Below are positions 27,275-37,737 of a stretch of 64,000 nucleotides of DNA, piece after piece; within the stretch, counting starts at the first letter, position 1, and every line of letters begins with the position of its first letter. This stretch comes from Xiheicaenibacterium sp046351325. Its GTDB lineage: Bacteria > Myxococcota_A > Polyangia > Polyangiales > Polyangiaceae. The DNA lies in the NCBI GenBank assembly GCA_046351325.1, contig JAXLYR010000007.1, forward strand, positions 310,001-374,000, given 5' to 3'. The translations under genes and the position numbers were made by a program. Under the pieces are notes generated by a model. The model made no database searches, was not told the origin of the DNA, and was given only the letters and a program-made list of their open reading frames with translations.

Positions 27275-29095
27275 GTGAGCGCCCGGTCGATCGCGTTCGA
27301 GTCGCTCGCCTTGTTCACCGTGGTCTTCGCCGCGCTCGTCGGCGACCACTCGGCGCACGCCGACGAAATCGACGATGAAGCGCGCGCCGAGCGCGAGGCT
27401 CCTTCCTCTGCCTCGGCGCACTTGCAACGATGTCAGTCGTACATCGACCTCGAGCAACGACAGAATGCCGTAGACGCCTGCGAGCGAGCGCTCGCGTCGT
27501 CGGACACTCCCCAGGTGGAGAACGCGCTCGCGCGAGCCCTCATGCTCGAGCCTCGCTCTTCGGAGGACGAGGTGCGCGCGATCTACTTGGCTGGTTTGGG
27601 CGCGGACAAGGGCCACCTCCAATCCGCTTTGACCAAGTGCCAAATCATCAAGGCGACCAGCAAGAAGAAGGACGCGCGGCGTTGCTTCGAGAGATTGGCC
27701 GAGAGGCTGCCCACTTCCCGCTATCCCCACCTCGAGCTCGCTGCCCTCGAGGCCGAGGCTGGAAACGACGATGAGGCGGAGAGCCAGCTGGATATTGCGA
27801 GAGCGCTCGGCGCGTCCGACGCCGAGCTCGCTCCGATAACCGAGAAGCTCGCCGAGCCGAAGCCCCTCTCGACGCGTGTGTGGCGTAAAGTGCGTGTGTT
27901 CTTGCTCGTATGGCTCGCTGTCGGGCTCACTGTCGCACTCCTCGGGCTCGCGCTGAGCGCCGCTACACGCCACTTCGCCAGGGCGCTACCCACGGAGGGG
28001 CCGAGCCACTCGACCGGGATTCGAGCGCTGCGTGGGCTCTACAGTGCAGTCCTTTGGGTCAGCTGTTTGCTCTTCTATTTGACGATCCCAGTCATGCTCG
28101 GCTCGACCCTCATCGTCGCTGGCGGCGTGATCTACGCCATGTTCGCGGCCGGCCGCGTCTACCCGTATTACCTGTTCTTGCTCTTGGTGATGCTGGTAGT
28201 CACCCTGGGCGCGACCGTCCAAGGGCTCTTCGGTGCCAGCACGCGAGACGTGGTGACGGGTCACAAGCTGGATTTGCGAGCGCACCCCAAGCTCCGGGCG
28301 CTGCTCGAGGAGGTCGCCCGAAAGCTCGAGACCGAGCCCATTCAAGAGGTCTATCTCACACCGATGACTGACTTGTCAGTATACGAGAGGCTCACGTTGC
28401 CTGCGCGGCTCAGAGGGGCACGCGGGACGCGCTGTCTCACGATAGGGGCCGGCGTCCTGAAGGACATGCGCCTGCTCGAGTTCAAGGCCGTGCTGGCGCA
28501 CGAGTACGGCCATTTCAAGAACGAGGACACGGCGGGCGGGGCGTTCGCGCTCGCCGCCAGTCGATCCTTGAGCGCGGTCATCACGAGCCTCGCCGCGGGC
28601 GGCGCGGCCACTTGGTACAATCCAGCGTGGTGGCTGTTGAAGGGGTTCTGTTTCCTCTTCATCCGAGTGGCTCACGGGGCGTCGCGCCTTCAAGAGATTC
28701 TGGCGGATCGCTGGGCCGCGTTCGCCTACGGCGCCGAGCCTATGGAGCGCGGCCTGCGTCACGTGGTGCGCAAGAACCTCGGGTTCCCGTTGCTCGCTTC
28801 GATGACGATCGACGCGGCCGCCCGCGAGCGCCGCAAGGTCCAGAACCTCTATCGCTCGAAAGCGCCGCCTGATGTCGACTGGGAGAAGCTGGAGCGCGCC
28901 GTGGAGGTAGCCATCCAAACGCCGGCTTCGCCCTACGCCACGCATCCGTCGCCCGAAGAGCGCTTCGCGCTGCTTCGCCGCCTCGTGACTCCGCAGCCGA
29001 CAGAGGAGGAGTACGCCGAGAAGGCGTGGAGCGTCTTCGAGTCCCGGACCGAGCTCGAGCGCGCGCTTACACGCAAGTTCCTCGGGGAGGACTGA
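27275..29095 (+). CDS. Membrane-bound M48-family metalloprotease with TPR-like N-terminal domain
   Basis: 606 aa from GTG 27275. A signal peptide (LALFTVVFAALVGDHSAHA) is followed by a helical, TPR-like domain to about residue 195. Three to four membrane segments come next, at about 208-232 (VFLLVWLAVGLTVALLGLAL), 255-275 (LYSAVLWVSCLLFYLTIPV), 280-295 and 298-318. The M48 zinc site is HEYGH (409-413) with the distal Glu474 in EILADRWA. The C-terminal domain carries THPSPEERFALLRRL, typical of M48 proteases. It probably cleaves membrane or periplasmic-face proteins, as HtpX-type enzymes do; the added TPR-like domain would sit outside and bind partners. Gene isolated. Confidence 0.88.
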   Translation: MSARSIAFESLALFTVVFAALVGDHSAHADEIDDEARAEREAPSSASAHLQRCQSYIDLEQRQNAVDACERALASSDTPQVENALARALMLEPRSSEDEVRAIYLAGLGADKGHLQSALTKCQIIKATSKKKDARRCFERLAERLPTSRYPHLELAALEAEAGNDDEAESQLDIARALGASDAELAPITEKLAEPKPLSTRVWRKVRVFLLVWLAVGLTVALLGLALSAATRHFARALPTEGPSHSTGIRALRGLYSAVLWVSCLLFYLTIPVMLGSTLIVAGGVIYAMFAAGRVYPYYLFLLLVMLVVTLGATVQGLFGASTRDVVTGHKLDLRAHPKLRALLEEVARKLETEPIQEVYLTPMTDLSVYERLTLPARLRGARGTRCLTIGAGVLKDMRLLEFKAVLAHEYGHFKNEDTAGGAFALAASRSLSAVITSLAAGGAATWYNPAWWLLKGFCFLFIRVAHGASRLQEILADRWAAFAYGAEPMERGLRHVVRKNLGFPLLASMTIDAAARERRKVQNLYRSKAPPDVDWEKLERAVEVAIQTPASPYATHPSPEERFALLRRLVTPQPTEEEYAEKAWSVFESRTELERALTRKFLGED

Positions 29096-29103
29096 CGCGC
29101 GGC

Positions 29104-29853
29104 TCAGCTGGGGTGCGCGGCGCGAGTCGGCTTCCGCGCGAAGAAGGCGACGCGCCGAGGCAACATCGGCTGCTCGCCGATCGCGCGCAGGGTGCGCACG
29201 ACGAACCCCGCGCTCTGCAGAGCCTCCACGACCGCGCCGCGCTCGTGGACCGCGAGCCGGTGCTGCTCTTGGCTCCGCCGGTAGCGCCCGTCGGCCTCCT
29301 CGACGAACGTGACGATGTCGCGAGTCAAAACGCAGGCGCGCCGATCTTCGGAGGTGGTCGAGAGGACCGTCCACGAGGGCGTCGAGACCGCGCGCTGGCC
29401 CGAGAGCGACGCCGCGCCCTCGACGAGTAGATCGAAGAGGAAGACGCCACCCGGCTCGAGCGCCCTCGCGACGCGCCGAAAGAGGGGCGCGAGCGCGGGC
29501 GCCTTTCGCGCGGCCGGCGCGAGGTAACCGAGCACCTCACCGAACGCGGTCACCGCCACACATCGCGGGAGCTCGAACGCGTGCGCCGAGCCGACGTGGA
29601 CCTCCGCTGACGGCGCTGTCAGTCGTGCGATCGTCGCGAGCGCCTGCGACTGATCGACCCCCACGGCGTCGAGCCCCGCGCGCGCGCAGAGCTCGAGGAA
29701 CGTGCCGCCCCCGCAGCCGAGATCGACCACGGTCCCGCGCGTGAGCCCCCGCCGCGCGAGCTCCTCGAGCAGCCAGCGCCCCGCGCGCGCCGAGTACTCG
29801 CTGAAACCCGCGTGGTGCACGTGCGCGAGGTCGGTTTGGTAATGAGCCGCCAT
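29104..29853 (-). CDS. SAM-dependent methyltransferase
   Basis: 249 aa class I (Rossmann) methyltransferase. Motif I is VVDLGCGGGTFLELCARAG, an acidic residue ends beta-2 (VGVDQSQA), and VAVTAFGEVLGYLAP with PGGVFLFDLL matches motifs II-III. It therefore binds S-adenosylmethionine; the acceptor is unknown. ATG 29853 (MAAHYQTDLAHVHHAGF) was preferred over an upstream in-frame ATG because the YQTDLAHVHHAGFSEY start is seen in related small-molecule methyltransferases. It converges on the M48 gene with 8 bases between stops. Confidence 0.88.
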   Translation of the reverse strand: MAAHYQTDLAHVHHAGFSEYSARAGRWLLEELARRGLTRGTVVDLGCGGGTFLELCARAGLDAVGVDQSQALATIARLTAPSAEVHVGSAHAFELPRCVAVTAFGEVLGYLAPAARKAPALAPLFRRVARALEPGGVFLFDLLVEGAASLSGQRAVSTPSWTVLSTTSEDRRACVLTRDIVTFVEEADGRYRRSQEQHRLAVHERGAVVEALQSAGFVVRTLRAIGEQPMLPRRVAFFARKPTRAAHPS

Positions 29854-29987
29854 GCCGGCGAGCCTACCACTCGGCGCTCGAAGCTCTGCGCACCGGCCGA
29901 TGGTCTTATCGTCCTGTAACACCTCGGGGGCTCCGTGACTGTCGCGCTCTCGGCGCTCGGATAAGCACGAAATTCGGCCTGAGGGTT

Positions 29988-30009
29988 CGTTGTATTGTCT
30001 ATAACAACG
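29988..30009 (+). promoter_or_regulatory. AT-rich inverted repeat upstream of a secreted protein
   Basis: CGTTGT (29988-29993) and ACAACG (30004-30009) flank an AT-rich 10-base centre, 15 bases before the ATG at 30024. The surrounding 60 bases are much more AT-rich than the region. It may be an operator overlapping the promoter; a regulator is not identified. Confidence 0.3.
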
Positions 30010-30023
30010 TATTAGCTAAAAGG

Positions 30024-30590
30024 ATGCTTCGCCGCCTTCGCTTGGTGACCTTGGTCGCGCCGGTGACAGTGATGTTCGCGCGCCCGGCGAACGCTGCCGA
30101 CTATGTGTTTGCTGAGGGTCGCGGCGGAGCTCTCGTTCCCCTGACCGACGACGACACGGAGGTGGGAATGGGTGTCGGCGGCGCCGTGCGCGGCGGGGTG
30201 GGAGTCGGTGCGGACCTGTTCGTCCTGCATCTCTTCGCCGAGGCCTCGCTCATGCTGGGGGGCTACGGCGCTGGTGTCACCTTGGGCGTGCTGGGTGGTG
30301 GTGGGGTGGGCTTTGGCCTCGAGCCGTTCCACTTGAACTACCAATGCAACGTTGGCTACGGCCTCACGACGGTAGGACAGGTGAACCACTATGTCCTCAT
30401 CGAGTGGATCTTGAAGCCACAAGGCCGCTTCAAGCTCGGATACCAAAAGAGCTTCACTGTAGCGAGCCTCCTTGGCGGTCAGCTCTTCCTGAACGGACAA
30501 AGGAACGAGCGCCTCGGCGGGTTCGTTGGAGTCGAGCTCGGCTATTGGTGGGGAGGGGACTTGGACAGCAGCTTCTATGGGGGGGCGTGA
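30024..30590 (+). CDS. Secreted or outer-membrane hypothetical protein
   Basis: 188 aa. The signal peptide (MLRRLRLVTLVAPVTVMFARPANA) has an Ala-x-Ala site. The mature part is Gly-rich with strands spaced as in small outer-membrane barrels (GMGVGGAVRGGVGVGADLF, then LLGGQLFLNGQRNERLGGFVGVELGYWWGG). No family recognised. Its upstream region is AT-rich and contains an inverted repeat. It converges on the hybrid kinase gene with 18 bases between. Confidence 0.68.
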   Translation: MLRRLRLVTLVAPVTVMFARPANAADYVFAEGRGGALVPLTDDDTEVGMGVGGAVRGGVGVGADLFVLHLFAEASLMLGGYGAGVTLGVLGGGGVGFGLEPFHLNYQCNVGYGLTTVGQVNHYVLIEWILKPQGRFKLGYQKSFTVASLLGGQLFLNGQRNERLGGFVGVELGYWWGGDLDSSFYGGA

Positions 30591-30608
30591 TCGAGATCGG
30601 GCGCGGCC

Positions 30609-32798
30609 TCAATGCACGGTCGGGGGTCGCGAGCGCTGGGCTTGCTCGAGCACCTCCAACAGATCGCTTCCGTCGAAGGGCTTGGCCAAGAACGGAGCTT
30701 CGGGGGGCAAGGCTCCCTCCGCCTCGAGGTCGGCTGCTGGGGTGCCCGACATGAACACGACGCCCAGGCTTGGTTGGTGCGCGAGGGCGCGCTCAGCCAG
30801 CTCTCTGCCGGTCATCGGCGCGACGTGCACGTCCGTCAGGAGCAGATCGACCTCGGTCTCGGACAGGACGGTAAGCGCTTCGGGGCCGGTCTTTGCTTGG
30901 AGCACGGCATACCCTCTCCTCCGGAGCAGCCGAGCGATGACCTGTCGAATGGCGTCCTCGCCGTCGACGACGAGGAGCGCGCTTTGGCGAGGAGCCGGCG
31001 CGATGGGCCTCGTCGTCGGCGTCTCGTCCGGAGCTTGGGCCTCGGGGAGGTGGAGGGTGAACACCGAGCCACCGCCTGGCGCGCTGTCGACCGTCACGCG
31101 GCCGCCCGACTGTCGCATGGTGCCGTAGACGCTCGAGAGCCCGAGGCCGGTCGACTCCCCGAAGCGACCGCTCGCGAAGAAGGGGTCGAAGATGCGCTCG
31201 AGGTCCTGAGGCGAGATGCCGTTGCCGGTGTCCGCGACGGCGAGCAGGACCATCGGTGAGCTCGCGCGCGTCGTCAGCTGGATCCGCCCGCCCGTCGGCA
31301 TCGCTCGCCGCGCGTTCCGAACGAGCTCGAGCAGCGTGAGCTCGAGCTGATGTCGATCGAAGCGAACCCAAGCGCCGTCCGCGCAATCCTCGAACGCGAC
31401 CTCCACGAAGGGGCCGCCCGCGACGCGCAAGGCTGGCAAGACCCGCTCGACGAAGGGAGCGAGCTCGAACCGCCTCGGATGGAGCGGCTGGCGCTCCGCG
31501 TAGGCGAGCAGGTGGCTCGTGAGCGTCGCGGCTCGACGGGTAGCGTTGAGGATCGCGCGGACGTCGACCTGGTCGTCGTCACCCGCGGTGCCGGCGAGCA
31601 GCTCGGCGTGGCCGACGATCACGGCGAGCAGGTTGTTGAACTGGTGGGCGACGCCCGTGGCGAGCGTGACGAGCTGTTCGACCCGCTTGTGTTCTTCGAG
31701 CTGGTGCTGTGCTCGACGCGCCGCGGTCACGTCGCGACCGACGCCTACGAGGCGGTCGCCCATGGCGACGAGCGTGACCTCCACCTGCCTGCCGTCGGGC
31801 AGCTGCAGAGAGAGCTCGCGGGGCTCGCCGTCCTCCAAGAGCTCGCGAAGCAGCGCGCGAAATGGACGGAAGACGGGCAGCAGCTCGAGGCCATCCAGGC
31901 CGATCACTGGCTTGTCGAGCCCCCAGAGCTCGTGCCACGCGGGGTTCACCCACTCGATGTAGAGCGCGGTGACGTCGCCAGCGGCGTCCCGTTTGGGATG
32001 CAGGATCACCACGGACTCCTGCACGACGTCGAGCACAGTCGAGAAGCGACGCTCGGCCCGAGCGAGCGCCTCACGGGTCTCGTGGAGCGCGGTGATGTCG
32101 ATGACGGTGCCGCGCAAACCAGCGAAGACTCCGTCGAGGACGATGCTCTCGCCGTGTGCGATCACCCTGCGGCGCTGGCCGTCGGCGCGGGTGAGATCGT
32201 ACTCCATGGAGTAGGGCTCGCCCGTGCGGACGACGCGTTCGATGAGCGCGTTCGTGCGCGCCACCGTCTCGGGATCGTAGAAGCGAGCTTGCTCGGCGAA
32301 CGAGGGCGTCGGGGTCTTGGGCGGCAGGCCGTAGATCGCCAGCATGGTGTCGGACCACTCCGCGCGATCGGTCCGCGGGTCCCAGCTCCAGCTGCCCATC
32401 TGCGCGACCTTCTGGGCGGCGAAGAGCTCGGCGCGGCTCCTCTCGAGTTCGTCGTCGAGGGCGCGTTCGTGCGTGATTTCCCGCCCCATGACGAGGATGC
32501 GATCGCCCGTCGGCGTCAGGTGAACCTCTGCGACTCGCTCCGGAGCGCGAGGGTGGCGGAACTCTCCGACGACGTGCTCACCCCTCGAGGCGCGAGCGAC
32601 GGCGTCGAAGACGCTGCTGTCGTCGCCGAGGTAGCGGCGTAAGGAGTGCCCGGTCGGATCGGCGCCGCTCGTGTGCGCGCTCCGCCACACGTCGTCGGCG
32701 AAGTCGATGCGCGCGTCCGTGACTTGTTGTCGCTCGTCTCGCAGCGGTGAGAGCACGACCACGTGGACGGCTGCTGCGCCGACAGACGAACGCATCAT
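30609..32798 (-). CDS. Hybrid histidine kinase: PAS domains, kinase core, C-terminal receiver
   Basis: 729 aa. The N-terminal half holds about three PAS/PAC domains (MGREITHERALDDELERSR, VIDITALHETREALARA and VGVGRDVTAARRAQHQLEEH are their exit helices). The kinase core follows: the His box GVAHQFNNLLAVIVGHAELL, the N box LELVRNARRAMP, the G boxes VADTGNGISPQDLERIFDPFF and STGLGLSSVYG. A C-terminal receiver has DGEDAIRQVIARLLRR and the phospho-acceptor in LLLTDVHVAPMTG, ending with AKPFDGSDLL. No membrane segments, so a cytoplasmic sensor. ATG 32798 starts the first PAS region; the frame upstream is open but runs into the divergent gene. No response-regulator gene is adjacent. Confidence 0.92.
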   Translation of the reverse strand: MMRSSVGAAAVHVVVLSPLRDERQQVTDARIDFADDVWRSAHTSGADPTGHSLRRYLGDDSSVFDAVARASRGEHVVGEFRHPRAPERVAEVHLTPTGDRILVMGREITHERALDDELERSRAELFAAQKVAQMGSWSWDPRTDRAEWSDTMLAIYGLPPKTPTPSFAEQARFYDPETVARTNALIERVVRTGEPYSMEYDLTRADGQRRRVIAHGESIVLDGVFAGLRGTVIDITALHETREALARAERRFSTVLDVVQESVVILHPKRDAAGDVTALYIEWVNPAWHELWGLDKPVIGLDGLELLPVFRPFRALLRELLEDGEPRELSLQLPDGRQVEVTLVAMGDRLVGVGRDVTAARRAQHQLEEHKRVEQLVTLATGVAHQFNNLLAVIVGHAELLAGTAGDDDQVDVRAILNATRRAATLTSHLLAYAERQPLHPRRFELAPFVERVLPALRVAGGPFVEVAFEDCADGAWVRFDRHQLELTLLELVRNARRAMPTGGRIQLTTRASSPMVLLAVADTGNGISPQDLERIFDPFFASGRFGESTGLGLSSVYGTMRQSGGRVTVDSAPGGGSVFTLHLPEAQAPDETPTTRPIAPAPRQSALLVVDGEDAIRQVIARLLRRRGYAVLQAKTGPEALTVLSETEVDLLLTDVHVAPMTGRELAERALAHQPSLGVVFMSGTPAADLEAEGALPPEAPFLAKPFDGSDLLEVLEQAQRSRPPTVH

Positions 32799-32897
32799 CC
32801 AACCACTATGCCGCGGGAGACATGGCGGTGAAAGCCCCGCTGCTCGGACCCGACTGTCGTGCCTTCGCCGACGAGCTACACTCGCCGCCTCACGAAC

Positions 32898-33827
32898 ATG
32901 GCCGAGCGACCTCTCCCCGTCATCGAGTGTCGCGGGCTGACGAAGAGCTTTGACGATGTTCAAGCTGTTCGCGGCCTCGATCTCACGGTCGAGAAGGGCG
33001 AGTGCTTCGGCTTGCTCGGGCCGAACGGCGCGGGCAAGACGACGACCATCGAGATCCTCGAGGGCCTGCTCGCGCCGACGAGCGGCGACGTGCGGCTCTT
33101 CGGCATGAGCTGGGCGCGCGACGAGGCTCGGCTGCGTCAGCGCATCGGCATCACGCTGCAGGAGACGCGGCTCTCCGACAAGCTCACCGTCGAGGAAACT
33201 TTGACGCTGTTCAGGTCATTCTACGAGCGCGGGCCCTCGCCGGCCGAGCTCCTCGCGATGGTGCAGCTCGAGGAGAAGCGCGGCGCTCGCTACGAGCACC
33301 TGTCGGGCGGGCAGCAGCAGCGCGTCGCCGTGGGCTGCGCGCTCGCTGGCGAGCCCGATCTCCTCTTCCTCGACGAGCCCACGACGGGGCTCGACCCGCA
33401 GTCACGCCGCAGCCTCTGGGACCTCGTGATCGGCTTCAAACAGAAGGGCGGGACGGTGCTGCTCACGACGCACTACATGGACGAGGCCGAGAAGCTCTGC
33501 GATCGCGTCGCCATCGTCGACCACGGCAAGAGCATCGCGCTCGGCACGCCGCGCGAGCTCATCCGGTCGCTCGGCGGCGACGAGATCATCGACTTCGCGG
33601 CGGACGGGCCGCTCGAGCTCGCGACGCTCGCCGCGCTGCCGAGTGTCGCGACGGCGCGCGCCGAGGCCGACGGCTGGGTGCTCGCGACCGAGCGGCTGCA
33701 CGACACGCTGCCGCGGCTCTTCGACTTGCTCGCCGCTGCGGGGCGCGCGGTGCTCAGGCTGTCGACCCATCGCGCGACGCTCGAGGACGTCTTCGTGCAT
33801 TTGACGGGCAAGCACCTGCGCGACTGA
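32898..33827 (+). CDS. ABC transporter ATP-binding protein (no adjacent permease)
   Basis: 309 aa. Walker A GPNGAGKTTTIEIL, Q-loop LQETRLSDKLTVEE, signature LSGGQQQRVAVG, Walker B LLFLDEPTTGLDP and switch His TTHYMDEAE are all intact. The C-terminal extension ending in THRATLEDVFVHLTGKHLRD is typical of DrrA/NodI-type drug or polysaccharide exporter ATPases (ABC-2 type). Normally an ABC-2 permease gene follows directly, but here the next gene is pdxH on the other strand, so the permease is elsewhere or lost. ATG 32898 (MAERPLPVIECRGL) is the family start. Confidence 0.93.
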   Translation: MAERPLPVIECRGLTKSFDDVQAVRGLDLTVEKGECFGLLGPNGAGKTTTIEILEGLLAPTSGDVRLFGMSWARDEARLRQRIGITLQETRLSDKLTVEETLTLFRSFYERGPSPAELLAMVQLEEKRGARYEHLSGGQQQRVAVGCALAGEPDLLFLDEPTTGLDPQSRRSLWDLVIGFKQKGGTVLLTTHYMDEAEKLCDRVAIVDHGKSIALGTPRELIRSLGGDEIIDFAADGPLELATLAALPSVATARAEADGWVLATERLHDTLPRLFDLLAAAGRAVLRLSTHRATLEDVFVHLTGKHLRD

Positions 33828-33843
33828 GCGCGCTCTCGGCCTC

Positions 33844-34442
33844 CTAAGGGAAGAGCAACTGGTGCTCGAAGGGCGCGCCCTCGGTTTCGCGGGTGTAAGC
33901 GTGGCGCACGTGCAAGCGCGACGGGCGCCCGTACCAGAACTCGATCGAGCGCGGCACGAGCCGGTAGCCGCCCCAGTGAGGTGGCCGCGGACCGGTTGGC
34001 CCTTCAAACTGTTTCGTGAGCTCCGCGACACGGGCCTCGAGGGCCTCGCGCGAGGCGAGCGGTTGGCTCTGGTGCGAGGCCCACGCGCCGATCTGACTCT
34101 CGCGGTGGCGCGTCGCGAAGTAGGCGTCGCTCTCCTCGGCCGAGACGCGCTCGACCGCGCCCTCGGCGCGGACCTGGAGCTCGCCCTTCGGCCAGTGGAA
34201 GCCGAGCGCCGCGACGCGCGCGCCGTCGAGCTCGCGAGCCTTGCGGCTCGTGTAGTTCGTAAAGAACGTGAAGCCGCGGGCGTCGGTGCCCTTCAGGAGC
34301 ACGACGCGGACGCTCGGCCTGCCCTCTCCGTCGACCGTCGCGAGGCTCATCGCGTTCGCCTCGAAGACCTCGCGCTTCGTGGCCTCCTCGAAGGCTGCCG
34401 CGAAGAGCGCGAGCGGATCACCAGGGTGGCCGGCGTCGGTCG

Positions 34443-34446
<4 letters not shown>
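33844..34446 (-). CDS. pdxH: Pyridoxamine 5'-phosphate oxidase
   Basis: 200 aa FMN-dependent oxidase that makes pyridoxal 5'-phosphate from PNP or PMP. FMN- and substrate-binding segments are visible: SVRVVLLKGTDARGFTFFTN, SRKARELD, ESQIGAWASHQSQPL, and the C-terminal PPHWGGYRLVP with WYGRPSRLHVR and the final LFP. Length and ending match the family. Its ATG overlaps the glmM stop (34443-34446, ATGA), so it is the last gene of the yajQ-glmM-pdxH run. No PLP regulator is seen. Confidence 0.95.
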
Positions 34447-35816
<1,370 letters not shown>

Positions 35817-35854
35817 GCTTTTCTCCGAAGGGCGACGCTCGCCCCGTACGCCCG

Positions 35855-36340
35855 TCAGTCGCGGAAGTTCACGAATGTGAGCTCGAGATCGAACTCTCGA
35901 CCGCGCACCGCAGCGATGCACGCCTGCAGATCGTCCTTCTTCTTGCCGCTCACGCGCACCTGCTGCTCGACGATCGAGGCCTGCACCTTGAGCTTTTCGT
36001 CTTTGATCCATTTGACGAGCTCGCGCGCGTGGTCGGTGTCGATCCCCTCTTTGATCTTCACCGTGAGCTTCGAGCCGCCCTTGCCCGTGGGCTCGACCTT
36101 GCCGACGTCGAGGTGCTTGAGGCTCACCTTGCGCTTGACGAGCTTCTCCTTGAGCACATCCAAGATGGCTTTAACGCGGTCATCGCTATTCGCGCTCAGG
36201 GTGATGACCTCTTTTTTGGGGTCGATCTCGGCGCCCGTGCCGCGGAAGTCGAAGCGCGTGCCGATCTCCTTTTGGGCCTGCAAGACGGCGTTGTCGACCT
36301 CGTGCCACGCGACCTTGCAGACGATGTCGAAGGAGGGCAT
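35855..36340 (-). CDS. yajQ: YajQ-family cyclic-di-GMP-binding protein
   Basis: 161 aa, the typical length of YajQ (UPF0234/DUF520). MPSFDIVCKVAWHEVDNAV at the start, TRFDFRGTGAEID, the middle LSVKH-like RKVSLKHLDVGKVE and the C-terminal VRVSGKKKDDLQACIA are family hallmarks. Members bind cyclic di-GMP or nucleotides and affect transcription; some were linked to tRNA. ATG 36340 was chosen over an upstream in-frame ATG because the family begins MPSFD. It heads the yajQ-glmM-pdxH cluster. Confidence 0.95.
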   Translation of the reverse strand: MPSFDIVCKVAWHEVDNAVLQAQKEIGTRFDFRGTGAEIDPKKEVITLSANSDDRVKAILDVLKEKLVKRKVSLKHLDVGKVEPTGKGGSKLTVKIKEGIDTDHARELVKWIKDEKLKVQASIVEQQVRVSGKKKDDLQACIAAVRGREFDLELTFVNFRD

Positions 36341-36420
36341 GGCCGGGGCTCCTACCATGGGAAAAGCCAGCCCGCAGCAGGGTTGGCGGGGCCTTGAGCG
36401 GGTCGTAACATGCCCCTCGG

Positions 36421-36909
36421 GTGATGGCGTTCGGTCGCGGGAAGACGACGCTGCGCGTTCTCTTGGCGGCGATCTGGATCGCCGCGGCGCTCTTGGTGGG
36501 GCTCGGGTTCGTCGCGGCGAGTGCAGAGCTCACGATCAGCGGCGTTCGCGTGCTCCGCCGAGGTGAGGGTTGGAAAAGCCTTCTCCTCGTGGTGAGCGCC
36601 GCCGTCGCTTCGTCGATCGCGGCCGCGGTCGTGCACGAGCGCCGCGTGCGAGAGCGCATCCTGAAGAAGGGCAAGCGCGTGCGCGCGAGGGTGACGACCC
36701 AGCTCGCGCGCGGCGGCGCCGAGGGTGAGGTCGTGCTCGCGCTCCGCACCGAAGAGAGCGCGCCGCGCACGCTCGAGGTGGTCGAGCTCGTCACGCCCGA
36801 CGAGGCCGAGCGCTACCAGCCGGGCTCGATCGTGGTCGTCGCGATCGACCCCGAGGACGCGAGCCGCGGCCTCGTCGATCGCGAGGCGACCGTGCACCGC
36901 GTGGTGTGA
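36421..36909 (+). CDS. Small membrane protein, unknown function
   Basis: 162 aa, GTG-ATG start. Two membrane segments (LRVLLAAIWIAAALLVGLGF at about 11-32, and SLLLVVSAAVASSIAAAVVH at about 53-73) precede a basic stretch (RRVRERILKKGKRVRARV) and a soluble beta domain of about 75 residues. This layout resembles the DUF3592-type group of small membrane proteins in general form only. It is divergent from the yajQ cluster. No family assigned. Confidence 0.6.
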   Translation: MMAFGRGKTTLRVLLAAIWIAAALLVGLGFVAASAELTISGVRVLRRGEGWKSLLLVVSAAVASSIAAAVVHERRVRERILKKGKRVRARVTTQLARGGAEGEVVLALRTEESAPRTLEVVELVTPDEAERYQPGSIVVVAIDPEDASRGLVDREATVHRVV

Positions 36910-37086
36910 GCGACGACGTCGGTCCCCCGGGTGGTGGTGCAATTGTCCATCACGCGAGGCCGCGATCGCTGTGACCGTGCTGTAAGCCTCCAGCGTCGCT
37001 GGTCATGGCTTGTCGCGAGGTCGGATTTCAACGTCGAGGCTGGATCGGCTCGTTCGGCCTGAGGCTTGCTGATGTGGGAGAACGCC

Positions 37087-37725
37087 ATGAGCAACTCGAG
37101 CACCTCGCCTCAAACGCTTCGTCTGCGTCCTCCGACGGAAGAGAGCGCGCCCGCGTCCTCCGCGCGTCCGCACGAAGAGGTGCGATCGATCACGTCGGCG
37201 CCGCCCGCGTCGAGCCCGCCTTCGTCAGCGCCGCGGCCGGTCTTGCGGCGGCCGGGCGTCCTCGCCGAGGCACCCGCGAGCGTGCGCAGCGTGCCGCCGC
37301 CGCTGCCTTCGACTCCGCCGCCGCTGCCTTCGACTCCGCCGCCGCTGCCTTCGAGCGCTCCGCGCACGGTGCCGCCGCCGCTCCCTTCGGCGCGCGAGCG
37401 AGCGATGCGCGCGCTCCAAACCCCGTCGACGCCGCCGCTCTCGAGCGCGCCTCCGCCGCCCGCGAGCTCACCCGTCGCGAGCCGCATCTCGTCGCCGCCG
37501 CGCCCGCCTCGCCTGCCGCGCCTCGAGGCCGAGACCACGCCGCTCCCCAGAGAGAACGCTGCTGTCGACGGCCGCTGTTTCCTCGTGCGACCCGGCGAGC
37601 GCGCAGGCGAGCTCGTGCTCACCGCGCTCCCTGTCGGCGCTGAGCCTCCGGCGCACGCGCCTGTCGTGCGCCTCGCGATCGAGCGCGCGGACGACGCGCG
37701 CACCGTCGTCCTGATGTTGGGCTGA
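37087..37725 (+). CDS. Proline-rich repeat protein
   Basis: 212 aa from ATG 37087 with GGGAGA upstream. The first 165 residues are Pro/Ser/Ala-rich, with four PPPLPS blocks encoded in part by a 21-bp tandem repeat. The last 50 residues form a small ordered domain (RCFLVRPGERAGELVLTALPVG, then VVRLAIERADDARTVVLMLG). No signal peptide is seen. PPPLPS stretches resemble SH3-ligand-type motifs and poly-Pro spacers; a scaffold or cell-envelope spacer role is possible but not shown. It is unlike known families. Confidence 0.65.
   Translation: MSNSSTSPQTLRLRPPTEESAPASSARPHEEVRSITSAPPASSPPSSAPRPVLRRPGVLAEAPASVRSVPPPLPSTPPPLPSTPPPLPSSAPRTVPPPLPSARERAMRALQTPSTPPLSSAPPPPASSPVASRISSPPRPPRLPRLEAETTPLPRENAAVDGRCFLVRPGERAGELVLTALPVGAEPPAHAPVVRLAIERADDARTVVLMLG
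37291..37389 (+). repeat. 21-bp tandem repeat in the proline-rich gene
   Basis: Three 21-bp units in a row (37291-37311, 37312-37332, 37333-37353; the last two identical) encode (V/T)PPPLPS, and a fourth diverged copy lies at 37369-37389. Copy number could change by slippage. Confidence 0.85.
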
Positions 37726-37737
37726 TCGCGGCCGAGC

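Noticed and set aside
30609..32963. Longer start for the hybrid kinase at 32963
   Set aside because: It would overlap the start of the divergent ABC gene and adds only Arg/Ala-rich residues; the PAS region starts after ATG 32798.
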